A stretch of 64,000 bases of DNA from Faecalibacterium hattorii. Its GTDB lineage: Bacteria > Bacillota > Clostridia > Oscillospirales > Ruminococcaceae. The stretch lies in assembly GCF_003287455.1 (NCBI RefSeq), contig NZ_PRLC01000008.1, positions 1 to 64,000 on the forward strand, given 5' to 3'. Each line of letters opens with the position of its first letter. Positions within the stretch are counted from its first letter, which is position 1. The notes under the pieces are model-generated. The model was not told the origin of the DNA. It made no database searches and saw only the letters and a program-made list of their open reading frames with translations. Made by a program: the position numbers and the translations under genes. Shown here piece by piece: positions 49,789-57,976 of this stretch.

Positions 49789-50268
49789 ATGCTGGATGCA
49801 CAGCTTTATTTCTTGTCCGATCAGTATTACATAGATTTTCCCGATGATAAACTGATGCAAAACAAAGATATGATCGATGGCATCCGCCGCAGCCGCCCCT
49901 GCTTTCTCGCCTTTCCGGATTCCAAAAATCCGTTGATCTACTGGCTTGTCCCCATTTCCTCCCGGTATGAGAAGTATCAAAAGATCGCGCAATCCAAAAT
50001 TGAAAAATATGGCCGCTGCAACACGATTCGCTTTGGCACTGTCCTTGGCCGGAATGCGGCCTTCCTGATTCAAAACATGTGCCCTGTCACCGAGTTTTAT
50101 CTGACAGCTTATATTGACAAGAATAAAGTCCCCATCCGTTTGGATGACCGCATCGTGGAAGATGTCACAAAAAATGCCCGCGAAGTACTTGCCATCGCCC
50201 GGCGAGGCGCAAAGGTCATCTTCCCGGATGTATTCAAACTTTATCAGGAGCTGGAAAAGGCACTATAA
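49789..50268 (+). CDS. Probable type III toxin, ToxN/CptN-like endoribonuclease
   Basis: A 159-aa protein with strong pattern similarity to CptN/ToxN-family toxins. It has the N-terminal YFLSDQYYIDFPDDKLMQNK, then RPCFLAFPDSKN, LVPISSRYEKYQ, the basic patch IEKYGRCNTIRFG and FLIQNMCPVTEFYL. The start at 49789 follows GGGAGG; the longer upstream frame is part of the antitoxin region. Genes of this class cut AU-rich RNA and are held inactive by the repeated RNA upstream. They can stabilise DNA or abort phage infection. The AT content is higher than in flanking genes, so transfer is likely. Confidence 0.75.
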   Translation: MLDAQLYFLSDQYYIDFPDDKLMQNKDMIDGIRRSRPCFLAFPDSKNPLIYWLVPISSRYEKYQKIAQSKIEKYGRCNTIRFGTVLGRNAAFLIQNMCPVTEFYLTAYIDKNKVPIRLDDRIVEDVTKNAREVLAIARRGAKVIFPDVFKLYQELEKAL

Positions 50269-50270
50269 AA

Positions 50271-50318
50271 ACAAAAATCGGGGCACGTCGGTGGTCAAGC
50301 GACATGTCCCGTTTTTGT
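50271..50318. terminator. Bidirectional terminator after the toxin gene
   Basis: ACAAAAATCGGGGCACGTCG pairs with CGACATGTCCCGTTTTTGT, with U tracts on both sides. Confidence 0.85.
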
Positions 50319-50626
50319 TTTCTGTTTTCGTGAAGGCCGCCGTACCAGAGCCGCCTTCACCGCGCAGGAGGGAGCGGAGCAAACCAGAATGCCGCGCCCT
50401 GCCAAAAGAAAAAGAGAGTATGGAATGGAGGAATCGGAACCCTTTGCAGAAGGTCCCGCAGTCTTGGTTAGATTTAACTAACCTTGCCGTGACAACAGGA
50501 TACCATAGTTTGTCATGACTGTCAAGCCCCCTTTTGAACTTTTTTCAGAAAAAGTTTTTTCCGGAAAATTGGGCACTTGTGCTAAGAACCTTTTGCCGCT
50601 TTTGTGTAAAATCCATCCATTCCCTC
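50319..50626. other. Intergenic region upstream of pflB
   Basis: It contains a hairpin GTGAAGGC/GCCTTCAC (50330-50360) and one operator-like palindrome (50466-50483). Two possible small ORFs lack supporting features. Base composition shifts to AT-rich toward the pflB promoter. Confidence 0.5.
50466..50483. promoter_or_regulatory. Palindromic operator site 1 upstream of pflB
   Basis: GGTTAGATTTAACTAACC has perfect 6-bp arms. It shares TTAG-N6-CTAA with a second site before pflB and with one before the siderophore permease gene at 62.7 kb. Confidence 0.55.
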
Positions 50627-50655
50627 TTGCTTTTTCGAGGGATCATTGCTATTAT
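50627..50655 (+). promoter_or_regulatory. Promoter of pflB-pflA
   Basis: TTGCTT (50627-50632) and TATTAT (50650-50655) are spaced 17 bp, about 150 bp upstream of pflB. Confidence 0.7.
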
Positions 50656-50752
50656 AGTGTCAAGGCTGCCGGGCGCGGAACGTCACGCGCCTCGCCGCCT
50701 ATTCGCCCGCCCCCAGAAAGCCGCATTGGATGCGGTTTTTCAAAGGCTCAAT

Positions 50753-50770
50753 AGTTAGATAATGCTAACT
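50753..50770. promoter_or_regulatory. Palindromic operator site 2, in the pflB leader
   Basis: AGTTAGATAATGCTAACT has 6-bp arms around a 6-bp centre. It lies between the promoter and the ribosome binding site, a position suited to repression. Confidence 0.55.
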
Positions 50771-50803
50771 GCCAATGGAATGGCAAGGAGCAAGGAGGTT
50801 CCA

Positions 50804-53056
50804 ATGATCGATTTTGAACAGTGGGAAGGCTTTGAGGGCCGTATCTGGAAAGAGGAAGTCAATGTACGTGACTTCATCCAGAAGAACTACACCCCGTACG
50901 ACGGCGACGAGTCGTTCTTGGCCGGTCCCACCGAGGCGACCAACAAGCTGTGGGGAGCTTTGCAGAAGCTCCAGAAGGAAGAGCGCGCCAAGGGCGGCGT
51001 GCTGGATATGGAGACCGAAGTGGTCAGCAGCCTGACCGCATACGGCCCCGGCTACATCGACGAGGAGCTGAAGGATCTGGAGCAGGTCGTCGGTCTGCAG
51101 ACCGACAAGCCCCTGAAGCGCGCTTTCATGCCCTACGGCGGCATCAAGATGGCCGAACAGGCCTGCACCACCTACGGCTATCAGCCCAGCGAAGAGCTGC
51201 ACAAGATCTTCACCGACTACACCCGTACCCACAATCAGGCGGTCTTCGACGCTTACACCCCGGAAATGAAGAAGGCCCGCCACACCCACATCATCACCGG
51301 TCTGCCCGACACCTACGGCCGCGGCCGCATCGTCGGCGACTACCGCCGCGTGGCCCTGTACGGCATCGATGCGCTGATCCAGTTCAAGCAGGAGGACTTC
51401 GCCAACTGCGGCGACGGCACCATGACCGATGACGTCATCCGTCTGCGGGAGGAGATCGCCCGCCAGATCAACGCCCTGAAGGGCATGAAGAAGATGGCCG
51501 AGGCCTACGGCTTCGACATCTCCCAGCCCGCCAAGAACGCCAAAGAGGCTTGCCAGTGGCTCTACTTCGGCTATCTTGCCGCCATCAAGACCCAGAACGG
51601 CGCTGCCATGAGCGTGGGCCGCATCTCCACCTTCCTCGACATCTACATCCAGCGGGATCTGGACAAGGGCATCCTTACCGAAAGCGAGGCACAGGAGCTG
51701 ATCGACCACATGGTCATGAAGTTCCGCATGGTCAAGTTCGCCCGCATCCCCAGCTACAACCAGCTCTTCTCCGGCGACCCCGTCTGGGCAACGCTGGAAG
51801 TGGGCGGCATCGGCATGGACGGCCGCAGCATGGTCACCAAGAACTGCTACCGCTTCCTGCACACGCTGGAGAACATGGGCCCCGCACCGGAGCCGAACCT
51901 GACCGTTCTGTACTCCTCTGCCCTGCCCGAAGCCTTCAAGAAGTACGCCTCCAAGGTCTCCATCCTCACCAGCTCCGTCCAGTACGAGAACGACGATGTG
52001 ATGAAGCCCGTCTGGGGCGATGATTACTCCATCTGCTGCTGCGTGTCTGCCACCCAGACCGGCAAGGAGATGCAGTTCTTCGGTGCCCGCGCCAACCTCG
52101 CCAAGTGCCTGTTGTACGCCATCAACGGCGGCGTGGACGAGAAGTACCACGAGCAGTGCGGCCCCAACTACGCCCCCATCACCAGCGAGTACCTGCGCTA
52201 TGACGAAGTGCTGCCCAAGTACGTGCAGATGCTGGACTGGCTGGCCGGCCTGTACGTCAACGTGCTGAACCTCATCCAGTATATGCACGACAAGTACTAC
52301 TACGAAGAGGCCGAGATGGCCCTCATCGATACCGATGTCCGCCGCACCTTCGCCACCGGCATTGCGGGCTTCTCCCACGTCATCGACTCCCTGAGCGCCA
52401 TCAAGTACGCCAAGGTCAAGGTCCTCCGCGACGAGACCGGCCTTGCCACCGGCTTTGAGGTGGAGGGCGACTTCCCGAAGTACGGCAACGACGACGACCG
52501 CGCCGACGAGATCGGCGTCTGGCTGCTGCGCACCTTCCTTGAGATGATCAAGAAGCGCCACACCTACCGCAACTCCGAGGCCACCACCTCCATCCTGACC
52601 ATCACCTCCAACGTGGTCTACGGCAAGTACACCGGCGCCCTGCCCGACGGCCGCGCCGCCTTTACCCCCTTTGCCCCCGGTGCAAACCCCAGCTACGGCG
52701 CAGAGCAGAACGGTCTGCTGGCTTCCCTGAACTCCGTGGCAAAGCTGCCCTACCACTGGGCGCTGGACGGCATCTCCAACACCCAGACCATCAATCCCGA
52801 CGCGCTGGGCCACAGCGAGGGCGAGCGCGTGGAGAATCTGGTGCAGGTCATGGACGGCTACTTCGATCAGGGTGCCCACCACCTGAACGTCAACGTCTTC
52901 GGCAAGGAGAAGCTGCTGGACGCCATGGAGCACCCCGAAAAGGAAGAGTACGCCAACTTCACCATCCGCGTCTCCGGCTACGCGGTCAAGTTCATCGACC
53001 TGACCCGCGAGCAGCAGATGGACGTTATCTCCCGCACCTGCCATGCAGCCCTGTGA
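50804..53056 (+). CDS. pflB: Formate C-acetyltransferase (pyruvate formate-lyase)
   Basis: A glycyl-radical enzyme (750 aa) that splits pyruvate with CoA into acetyl-CoA and formate under anaerobic conditions. The active-site cysteines lie in [12 protein letters not shown], and the glycyl radical site is RVSGYAVKF close to the C-terminus. The full family length is present. The start at 50804 has AAGGAGG; an in-frame ATG upstream overlaps the operator. It overlaps the activase gene by 14 bp and needs it for radical formation. The operon is preceded by two TTAG-N6-CTAA palindromes. Confidence 0.97.
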   Translation: MIDFEQWEGFEGRIWKEEVNVRDFIQKNYTPYDGDESFLAGPTEATNKLWGALQKLQKEERAKGGVLDMETEVVSSLTAYGPGYIDEELKDLEQVVGLQTDKPLKRAFMPYGGIKMAEQACTTYGYQPSEELHKIFTDYTRTHNQAVFDAYTPEMKKARHTHIITGLPDTYGRGRIVGDYRRVALYGIDALIQFKQEDFANCGDGTMTDDVIRLREEIARQINALKGMKKMAEAYGFDISQPAKNAKEACQWLYFGYLAAIKTQNGAAMSVGRISTFLDIYIQRDLDKGILTESEAQELIDHMVMKFRMVKFARIPSYNQLFSGDPVWATLEVGGIGMDGRSMVTKNCYRFLHTLENMGPAPEPNLTVLYSSALPEAFKKYASKVSILTSSVQYENDDVMKPVWGDDYSICCCVSATQTGKEMQFFGARANLAKCLLYAINGGVDEKYHEQCGPNYAPITSEYLRYDEVLPKYVQMLDWLAGLYVNVLNLIQYMHDKYYYEEAEMALIDTDVRRTFATGIAGFSHVIDSLSAIKYAKVKVLRDETGLATGFEVEGDFPKYGNDDDRADEIGVWLLRTFLEMIKKRHTYRNSEATTSILTITSNVVYGKYTGALPDGRAAFTPFAPGANPSYGAEQNGLLASLNSVAKLPYHWALDGISNTQTINPDALGHSEGERVENLVQVMDGYFDQGAHHLNVNVFGKEKLLDAMEHPEKEEYANFTIRVSGYAVKFIDLTREQQMDVISRTCHAAL

Positions 53057-53795
53057 CCTCATCGGCCGCATTCACTCGCTGGAGAGCTTCGGCTCGGTGG
53101 ACGGCCCCGGCGTCCGGTTCGTGGTCTTCCTGCAAGGCTGCGCTCTGCGGTGCAAATACTGCCACAACCCGGAGACATGGGCCGACGGCGGTGAGGAGTG
53201 GACGCCGGAACAGTTGTTCCAGCGCGTCTACCGCTACCGCAACTACTGGGGCAGGAAGGGCGGCATCACGGTCAGCGGCGGCGAGCCGCTGCGGCAGATG
53301 GACTTCGTGACGAAGTTCTTCCAGCTTGCCCGCGCCAAGGGCGTGCACACCGCGCTGGACACAGCCGGTGAGCCTTTCCGCCCCGACGACCCGGCGTATC
53401 TGGCCAAGTTTGATACCCTGATGCAGTCCACCAGCCTCGTCATCCTTGACCTGAAAGAGATCGACCCCGAAAAGCACCGCCGCCTCACCGGCAAAGACAA
53501 CGCCAACATCCTTGCCATGGCCCGGCACATCTCGGAGCTGGGCGTTCCGCTCTGGATCCGGCATGTGCTGGTGCCCGGCCTGACCGACGACGAAGAGGGT
53601 CTGCGCCGCACCGCAGACTTCATCCGGTCGCTCCAGACCGTGCAGCGGGTGGAGGTGCTGCCCTATCACACCTTGGGGCTGTTCAAGTGGCAGAAGCTGA
53701 ACATCCCCTACCCCCTGCCCGACGCTGTTCCGCCCACTGCGGAGCAGCTCGCGCGGGCCGAGGAGCTGCTGGAGGTCCGGAGATACCCCGGCTGA
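53043..53795 (+). CDS. pflA: Pyruvate formate-lyase activating enzyme
   Basis: A radical SAM protein (250 aa) that installs the glycyl radical on PflB. The CxxxCxxC cluster motif is in [27 protein letters not shown] provides SAM contacts. It begins inside the pflB coding region (14 bp overlap) with no strong ribosome binding site of its own, so it relies on coupling. The length is normal for the family. Confidence 0.96.
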   Translation: MQPCDLIGRIHSLESFGSVDGPGVRFVVFLQGCALRCKYCHNPETWADGGEEWTPEQLFQRVYRYRNYWGRKGGITVSGGEPLRQMDFVTKFFQLARAKGVHTALDTAGEPFRPDDPAYLAKFDTLMQSTSLVILDLKEIDPEKHRRLTGKDNANILAMARHISELGVPLWIRHVLVPGLTDDEEGLRRTADFIRSLQTVQRVEVLPYHTLGLFKWQKLNIPYPLPDAVPPTAEQLARAEELLEVRRYPG

Positions 53796-53820
53796 TGCTC
53801 CTTTCCTGAATACGCAAAGG

Positions 53821-53855
53821 CCCCCCGGAACGTTGCAGCGTTCCGGGGGGATTTT
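53821..53855 (+). terminator. Intrinsic terminator after pflA
   Basis: CCCCCCGGAACG pairs with CGTTCCGGGGGG around a 6-nt loop and is followed by ATTTT. Confidence 0.9.
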
Positions 53856-53869
53856 GTGTGAAAGTACCC

Positions 53870-53898
53870 TTGTTTCTCTGCCTAAAAAAAGGTACAAT
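53870..53898 (+). promoter_or_regulatory. Promoter of the HipA-fold kinase gene
   Basis: TTGTTT (53870-53875) and TACAAT (53893-53898) are spaced 17 bp, 31 bp upstream of the start. Confidence 0.7.
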
Positions 53899-53929
53899 AA
53901 TCCTATAAACGAGTGGGAGGGCTGACGCC

Positions 53930-55051
53930 ATGGAATTTGTTCTAAAGCAATACGATGATACGCTGCTTTCCTTTACAGCACAACGAACATTGGACGGCAC
54001 GGATATTCATATCACTTCGCTCAACAGCGAAAAGAAGCGCCAGCTTCCCCTTGGAATGACTGCGGACGATCCATCCCTGACCCGCTGGCTGCGGCACCGC
54101 ACGATTCCTGCCAACCGTGCTTATGTCCAGAATTTTCTTTCCAAAAACGGCCTGAATGAAAACGATTTTATCGGCATCCTGTCCGTCTGCAAAGGTCTCT
54201 CTCTGATCGACAGTTACTGGGTCACCACGCCGGACGATTCCAAGACCTTCGCGCAGGTCAACCTGTACGACAACCGGTTCAGCCAGATTTTGTCTCAGAT
54301 TGCGTTCACGGGCTACGGGAGTTCCCCCCTTTCCCGATTCCGCTCCTCGCCGGAGTTCACCACCAACGGGATGCTCCCGAAAGCATGGCGCCGCATCCGG
54401 GGCGAAATCTACCTTTACAAAGGCGGCACCAGCGGCTTTGCCAACACCGGAAAAGAGCCTTTCTCGGAGTTTTACGCCGCGCAGGTCGCTGAGGCCATGG
54501 GCATCGCGCATATTCCCTACGGCCTTTCCATGTGGAAGGGTCAGCTCTGCTCGACCTGTAAGCTTTTCACCAGCAAAGACACTGCATTCGTTCCCGCCTC
54601 GACCCTGATCGAAGATTCCAAGATCACACAGATTATCGCTTGGTACGAAGCGCATGGATGGCGGGAGGAGCTGGCGGATATGCTGGTTCTGGACGCCGTC
54701 ATCCGCAATACCGACCGCCACCTCGGCAACTTTGGTTTTCTGGTGGACAGCCACACCAACGAGCTGCTTCGCCCGGCCCCGATCTTCGACAACGGCCTTT
54801 CGCTGTACTGTTATGTCATGGACGATGAGCTGGACAACATCCCCCAGCAGGAAGCCTCTCTGCCGCCCGCACTTTACGCAAGCTTTGACGAAGTCGCCCG
54901 GCATGTCCTCGGCCACCGGCAGCGGGATGCCCTGCGGCATCTGCTGACCTTCCGGTTCCAGAAGCATTCCCGCTACAATCTGAGCGCCCCACGTCTGGCC
55001 GCCTTGGAACAAGCCGTTCAGGCCAAGGCCCGCACGCTTTTGGACGGCTGA
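53930..55051 (+). CDS. Stand-alone HipA-fold Ser/Thr kinase
   Basis: A 373-aa protein with a HipA_C-type kinase core. The catalytic loop is RNTDRHLGNFGFL (Asp262), and the metal-binding motif is PIFDNGLSL (Asp287). The ATP-binding stretch is EIYLYKGGTSGFANTG. The N-terminal ~130 residues (LSLIDSYWVTTPDD) resemble stand-alone HipA/CtkA-like proteins. There is no HipB-like antitoxin gene on either side, unlike hipBA operons. The gene has its own promoter and a GGGAGGG site. It may phosphorylate a tRNA synthetase or another target; toxin status is uncertain. Confidence 0.8.
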   Translation: MEFVLKQYDDTLLSFTAQRTLDGTDIHITSLNSEKKRQLPLGMTADDPSLTRWLRHRTIPANRAYVQNFLSKNGLNENDFIGILSVCKGLSLIDSYWVTTPDDSKTFAQVNLYDNRFSQILSQIAFTGYGSSPLSRFRSSPEFTTNGMLPKAWRRIRGEIYLYKGGTSGFANTGKEPFSEFYAAQVAEAMGIAHIPYGLSMWKGQLCSTCKLFTSKDTAFVPASTLIEDSKITQIIAWYEAHGWREELADMLVLDAVIRNTDRHLGNFGFLVDSHTNELLRPAPIFDNGLSLYCYVMDDELDNIPQQEASLPPALYASFDEVARHVLGHRQRDALRHLLTFRFQKHSRYNLSAPRLAALEQAVQAKARTLLDG

Positions 55052-55063
55052 TTCTTCGACGCA

Positions 55064-55223
55064 AAAAAGGGTCTGTTGCATAGAACTCCCTCCGTCATCG
55101 CTGACGCGATGCCACCTCCCTCAATGAGGGAGGCTTTCACAGCTACCCGTTACGCCAAGGCTCCCTCCGAGAGGGAGCTGGCACGGCGAAGCCGTGACTG
55201 AGGGAGTTTTGCAACAGCCCTTT
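55064..55223. repeat. Dispersed palindromic repeat with terminator-like ends, copy 8
   Basis: Almost the same core as copy 3 at 14.4-14.6 kb, with outer arms AGGGTCTGTTGCA and TGCAACAGCCCT. It lies between convergent genes, the kinase and the sigma-operon membrane protein, and can act as a terminator for both. Confidence 0.8.
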
Positions 55224-55231
55224 GCTTTTTC

Positions 55232-56086
55232 TCAGTCCTCCGCCTCACTCTCGGCGGCGGTGTTCTCCTCGTCCAGCAGAGAGGATGCTTCGGTCTGCTT
55301 GGTCATCTGGTCAGCGGTCCAGTCCAGCTGGGCATTGCTGTCCAGATTCAGGGTGTAGCTGCATTCCTGCTTCATGCTGCCGGTGTGCAGCTCCTCGCTG
55401 TCCGCCACCTCGATGCCGTCATAAAAGAAGGTCACGCCGGTGGGCTGGGCAGTCTGCTGCCGGATGATGTCGGTGATCTTCCGGCAGTCCATGGCGAAGG
55501 CCGCTTTCTGCTCATAGGGGCCGAACAGCTCGATGTTCACCCGCAGCACGCCAAGGCCGCTGTTGAGGTCGCTGGCGGCGGCGGCGGCCGTCTCGGCGCT
55601 GCCGTAGTAGTCGTACAGCCCGGCCCGGAGGTCCTTCAGCGGGATGTCCGGGGCCTCGTCCCGGATGGCGGCATAGAGGGTATTTTCGTAGTCCGTTGCG
55701 ATCTTGGCCACCCGTGCTTCGTTGGCCGGGTCGATGCGGTCCAGCACCATGGGCAGAGCGCTCATGCACAGGCAGACCGCCATCAGGCACAGGCAGAAGA
55801 AGACGGACAGGAAATCGTACTTCCACTTTCCCGGCTTTGCGGCAAAGTAGAGCACCTCACCGCCCAGCAGACACAGCCCCGCCGCCGGGGCGATCTTGAG
55901 GGCCAGCTCCCAGTTGAAATGGGGCAGGAAGTAGTAGCACAGGAAGAACGCTCCTGCTGCCATCAGGCAGACCCCCAGCGTCAGGCTGCCCACCCGGCGC
56001 ACGGGGAGGCTTTTCGGTGTCTGGGGCGTTTGGGGCGCTTCCGGCGCGGCAGCCTCTGCCGTCCGCTCAGTTTTGTTCGGTTCCAT
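55232..56086 (-). CDS. Membrane protein of the ECF sigma operon, unknown function
   Basis: A 284-aa protein with a Pro-rich N-terminus, then about four hydrophobic helices (residues ~36-112) and a long extracytoplasmic-looking C-terminal domain with an acidic tail (NTAAESEAED). It overlaps the preceding gene by 20 bp. It is the last gene of the sigma/anti-sigma operon, so it is probably a target or part of the signalling complex. No family was recognised. Confidence 0.75.
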   Translation of the reverse strand: MEPNKTERTAEAAAPEAPQTPQTPKSLPVRRVGSLTLGVCLMAAGAFFLCYYFLPHFNWELALKIAPAAGLCLLGGEVLYFAAKPGKWKYDFLSVFFCLCLMAVCLCMSALPMVLDRIDPANEARVAKIATDYENTLYAAIRDEAPDIPLKDLRAGLYDYYGSAETAAAAASDLNSGLGVLRVNIELFGPYEQKAAFAMDCRKITDIIRQQTAQPTGVTFFYDGIEVADSEELHTGSMKQECSYTLNLDSNAQLDWTADQMTKQTEASSLLDEENTAAESEAED

Positions 56087-56756
56087 CGTCGTCCTCCTTG
56101 GTGTCCTCCGGCTCCCCGTCGGCCTCGGCGTCCCGATGGCCGATGCTGTTCAGGATGGCCTGTACGTTGACCTTCTTATGCTCCTGCGGCTGGTACTCAG
56201 TGAACTCCTCGTCCGCCGTGTCGGCGGGCTGGGGCTTCTTGGCGGTGCGGGGGCCTTTCACCAGCCAGATGCCGCAGACGATGAGGGCCACGCAGACCAC
56301 CACCTCCGGCAGTTGGTCCATGACCAGATAGAGTGCCCGGAAGACCGGGCTCGTCTTGCCCCAGCGCCAGAGCAGGTCGCCGAGGGTGTTCATGAGGATG
56401 TTCTGGTAGCCCACCAGCGCACCGAAGGCGATGAGCGCCCAGCCCAGCAGCTTGTGGCTGTCGGCCAGAAACTGCGCAAGGCGCTTATCATGGAGGTTCA
56501 TGTGGACAAGGTAATCGTCCTCCGGGGCGGTGCCCATCCCGATCTGCGCCCGCAGGTTGAAGGTATCGAAAAAGCTGTACATATAGACGATGGGCAGTCC
56601 GATATATAATACTTCGATCCGCGTCATGGCACCAAGGGCAGCGGACAGGCTGAACATGGTAATGAGCGACAGGCCGCGCTTCATATAGCCCTGATACATC
56701 TCCCCCGCGCCCGGAATCAGCGCGAACAGCAGGGTCAAAATCCCGTTTTTCTTCAT
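56067..56756 (-). CDS. TM2-like multi-helix membrane protein of the ECF sigma operon
   Basis: A 229-aa protein. The N-terminus (ILTLLFALIPGAGEMYQGYM) resembles TM2-type domains with the GxGxxYxG turn. Three or more further helices follow, with a charged cytoplasmic tail (EFTEYQPQEHKKVNVQ). It lies 19 bp downstream of the anti-sigma gene and overlaps the next gene. The function is unknown. Confidence 0.75.
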   Translation of the reverse strand: MKKNGILTLLFALIPGAGEMYQGYMKRGLSLITMFSLSAALGAMTRIEVLYIGLPIVYMYSFFDTFNLRAQIGMGTAPEDDYLVHMNLHDKRLAQFLADSHKLLGWALIAFGALVGYQNILMNTLGDLLWRWGKTSPVFRALYLVMDQLPEVVVCVALIVCGIWLVKGPRTAKKPQPADTADEEFTEYQPQEHKKVNVQAILNSIGHRDAEADGEPEDTKEDDDGTEQN

Positions 56757-56775
56757 AAGTCCAGTTCCTCGTTTC

Positions 56776-57288
56776 TCAAGTTGTAGCGTTTGATTCGGTG
56801 GTGTGGGGCACGGTGTCCAGCAGCCGCTGCAGCGGGCCGGAGAGCTTCCCGGCGTTGTCCCGGTCGGCCCGCGTTTCTACCGGCTTGCCCTGCGGCTCCG
56901 GCACCGCCGGACGGTCTTCTTCCACCGGCTGTGTCTGGCTCGCGGGCAGCACCGTGTTGAGTTCGGAGCCAAGGCGGGTGATCTGGCCGAGGGCACCGGT
57001 CTTCCACATGGTCAGCGCCAGCACCGCCGCCACGCTGGCCACGGCCACCCGGCCATAGGTGTTCTGCATCAGCCGCACCCAGATATTGCTCATCACGGCC
57101 CCGCGCAGCGGCTTTGGCGGCGTTTCCAGTGCATCCGCCGTCAGCAGCGCCGTGTAGCGGTCCATGCAGCGATCGCAGTAGGACAGGTGTTCGGCGGTCT
57201 CCAGCCGCCCCAGCTCATCCAGCCCGCCCTTCGTCACGGCCAGAAGGCCCTCGTCGGTCAGGCAGCCGTCCTCACGAAACAATTCCAT
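56776..57288 (-). CDS. Anti-sigma factor with zinc-binding motif
   Basis: A 170-aa single-pass membrane protein. The N-terminal cytoplasmic domain contains a ZAS-like motif HLSYCDRCMDRY (HxxxCxxC). A transmembrane helix follows (VAVASVAAVLALTMW, residues ~79-94), and the outer domain is Pro/Glu-rich. It overlaps the sigma factor gene by 17 bp, the usual coupled order. Release of the sigma factor probably responds to an envelope signal. Confidence 0.85.
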   Translation of the reverse strand: MELFREDGCLTDEGLLAVTKGGLDELGRLETAEHLSYCDRCMDRYTALLTADALETPPKPLRGAVMSNIWVRLMQNTYGRVAVASVAAVLALTMWKTGALGQITRLGSELNTVLPASQTQPVEEDRPAVPEPQGKPVETRADRDNAGKLSGPLQRLLDTVPHTTESNATT

Positions 57289-57802
57289 CTTCGCTCCTCC
57301 TTTCCTGACGGATCTTTTCCGCCAGCATCTTTTTGGCCCGGTAAATTTGCGCCTCCACCGTCTTCTGCGGTCGGCCGCAGAGCCGGGCGGCCTCGGCGGC
57401 GGTGTGCTGCTCCAGCAGCATCAGGCGGCAGGGCGTCTTGTAAGGCTCCCGCAGGTTCAGGATCATCTGGGTCAGGGTCTCCTCGCTCAGGGCGTCGAGC
57501 ACCCGCTGTTCGGGGTCGGAGCCGGGCGGGGCGCCTTCCAGCGCCAGCACCTCGTCGCCGGGGGTGTTCACCCGCCGCACCCACGCGCTGCGCAGATGAT
57601 CCTTCGCCTTGTTGGACGCAATGCGCGCCAGCCACTGCTTTTCGTAGCCGGGCGGGCAGCGGTCCATGGCACGCCACGCCGCCAGAAACGTTTCCTGCGC
57701 GAGGTCTTGTGCATCGCCTTCGTCCGGCACGAGCTGGTGGCAGACGGTGTAGACAAGCCCCTGATACTTCTGCACCAGCGCGCTGAATTCCAGTGTAGTC
57801 AA
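57272..57802 (-). CDS. ECF-type RNA polymerase sigma factor
   Basis: A 176-aa sigma-70 family protein with regions 2 and 4 only. Region 2 carries LVQKYQGLVYTVCHQLV and DAQDLAQETFLAAW; region 4 has a helix-turn-helix (LLEQHTAAEAARLCGRPQKTV). It starts at a TTG (57802) with GGAGG about 12 bp upstream; no better start was found. It leads an operon with the anti-sigma factor and two membrane proteins. An autoregulatory ECF promoter was looked for but not found. Confidence 0.9.
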   Translation of the reverse strand: MTTLEFSALVQKYQGLVYTVCHQLVPDEGDAQDLAQETFLAAWRAMDRCPPGYEKQWLARIASNKAKDHLRSAWVRRVNTPGDEVLALEGAPPGSDPEQRVLDALSEETLTQMILNLREPYKTPCRLMLLEQHTAAEAARLCGRPQKTVEAQIYRAKKMLAEKIRQERRSEDGIVS

Positions 57803-57931
57803 CGGTCTGCAGGACCTCCTTTCGCAGCATTCGGGGCAGCCTTGGGCGGCCCTTCTGTACTCTTATACGGATCTGCCGGGCGGTTTCCTGCAAAAATCCG
57901 GAAAATTTTTTCAGCAAACGGCGGGCACATC

Positions 57932-57940
57932 TGGTATAAT
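57932..57940 (+). promoter_or_regulatory. Extended -10 promoter of birA
   Basis: TGGTATAAT (TG-extended -10, hexamer 57935-57940) lies 36 bp before the birA start. The -35 is poor. Confidence 0.5.
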
Positions 57941-57976
57941 GGTATCATAACACAAAGTTCGCAGGAGGAAAAGGCC

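Noticed and set aside
57803-57900. An ECF-type autoregulatory promoter (GGAAAC .. CGTATA) before the sigma gene
   Set aside because: The spacing is 13 bp, too short for ECF promoters (about 16).
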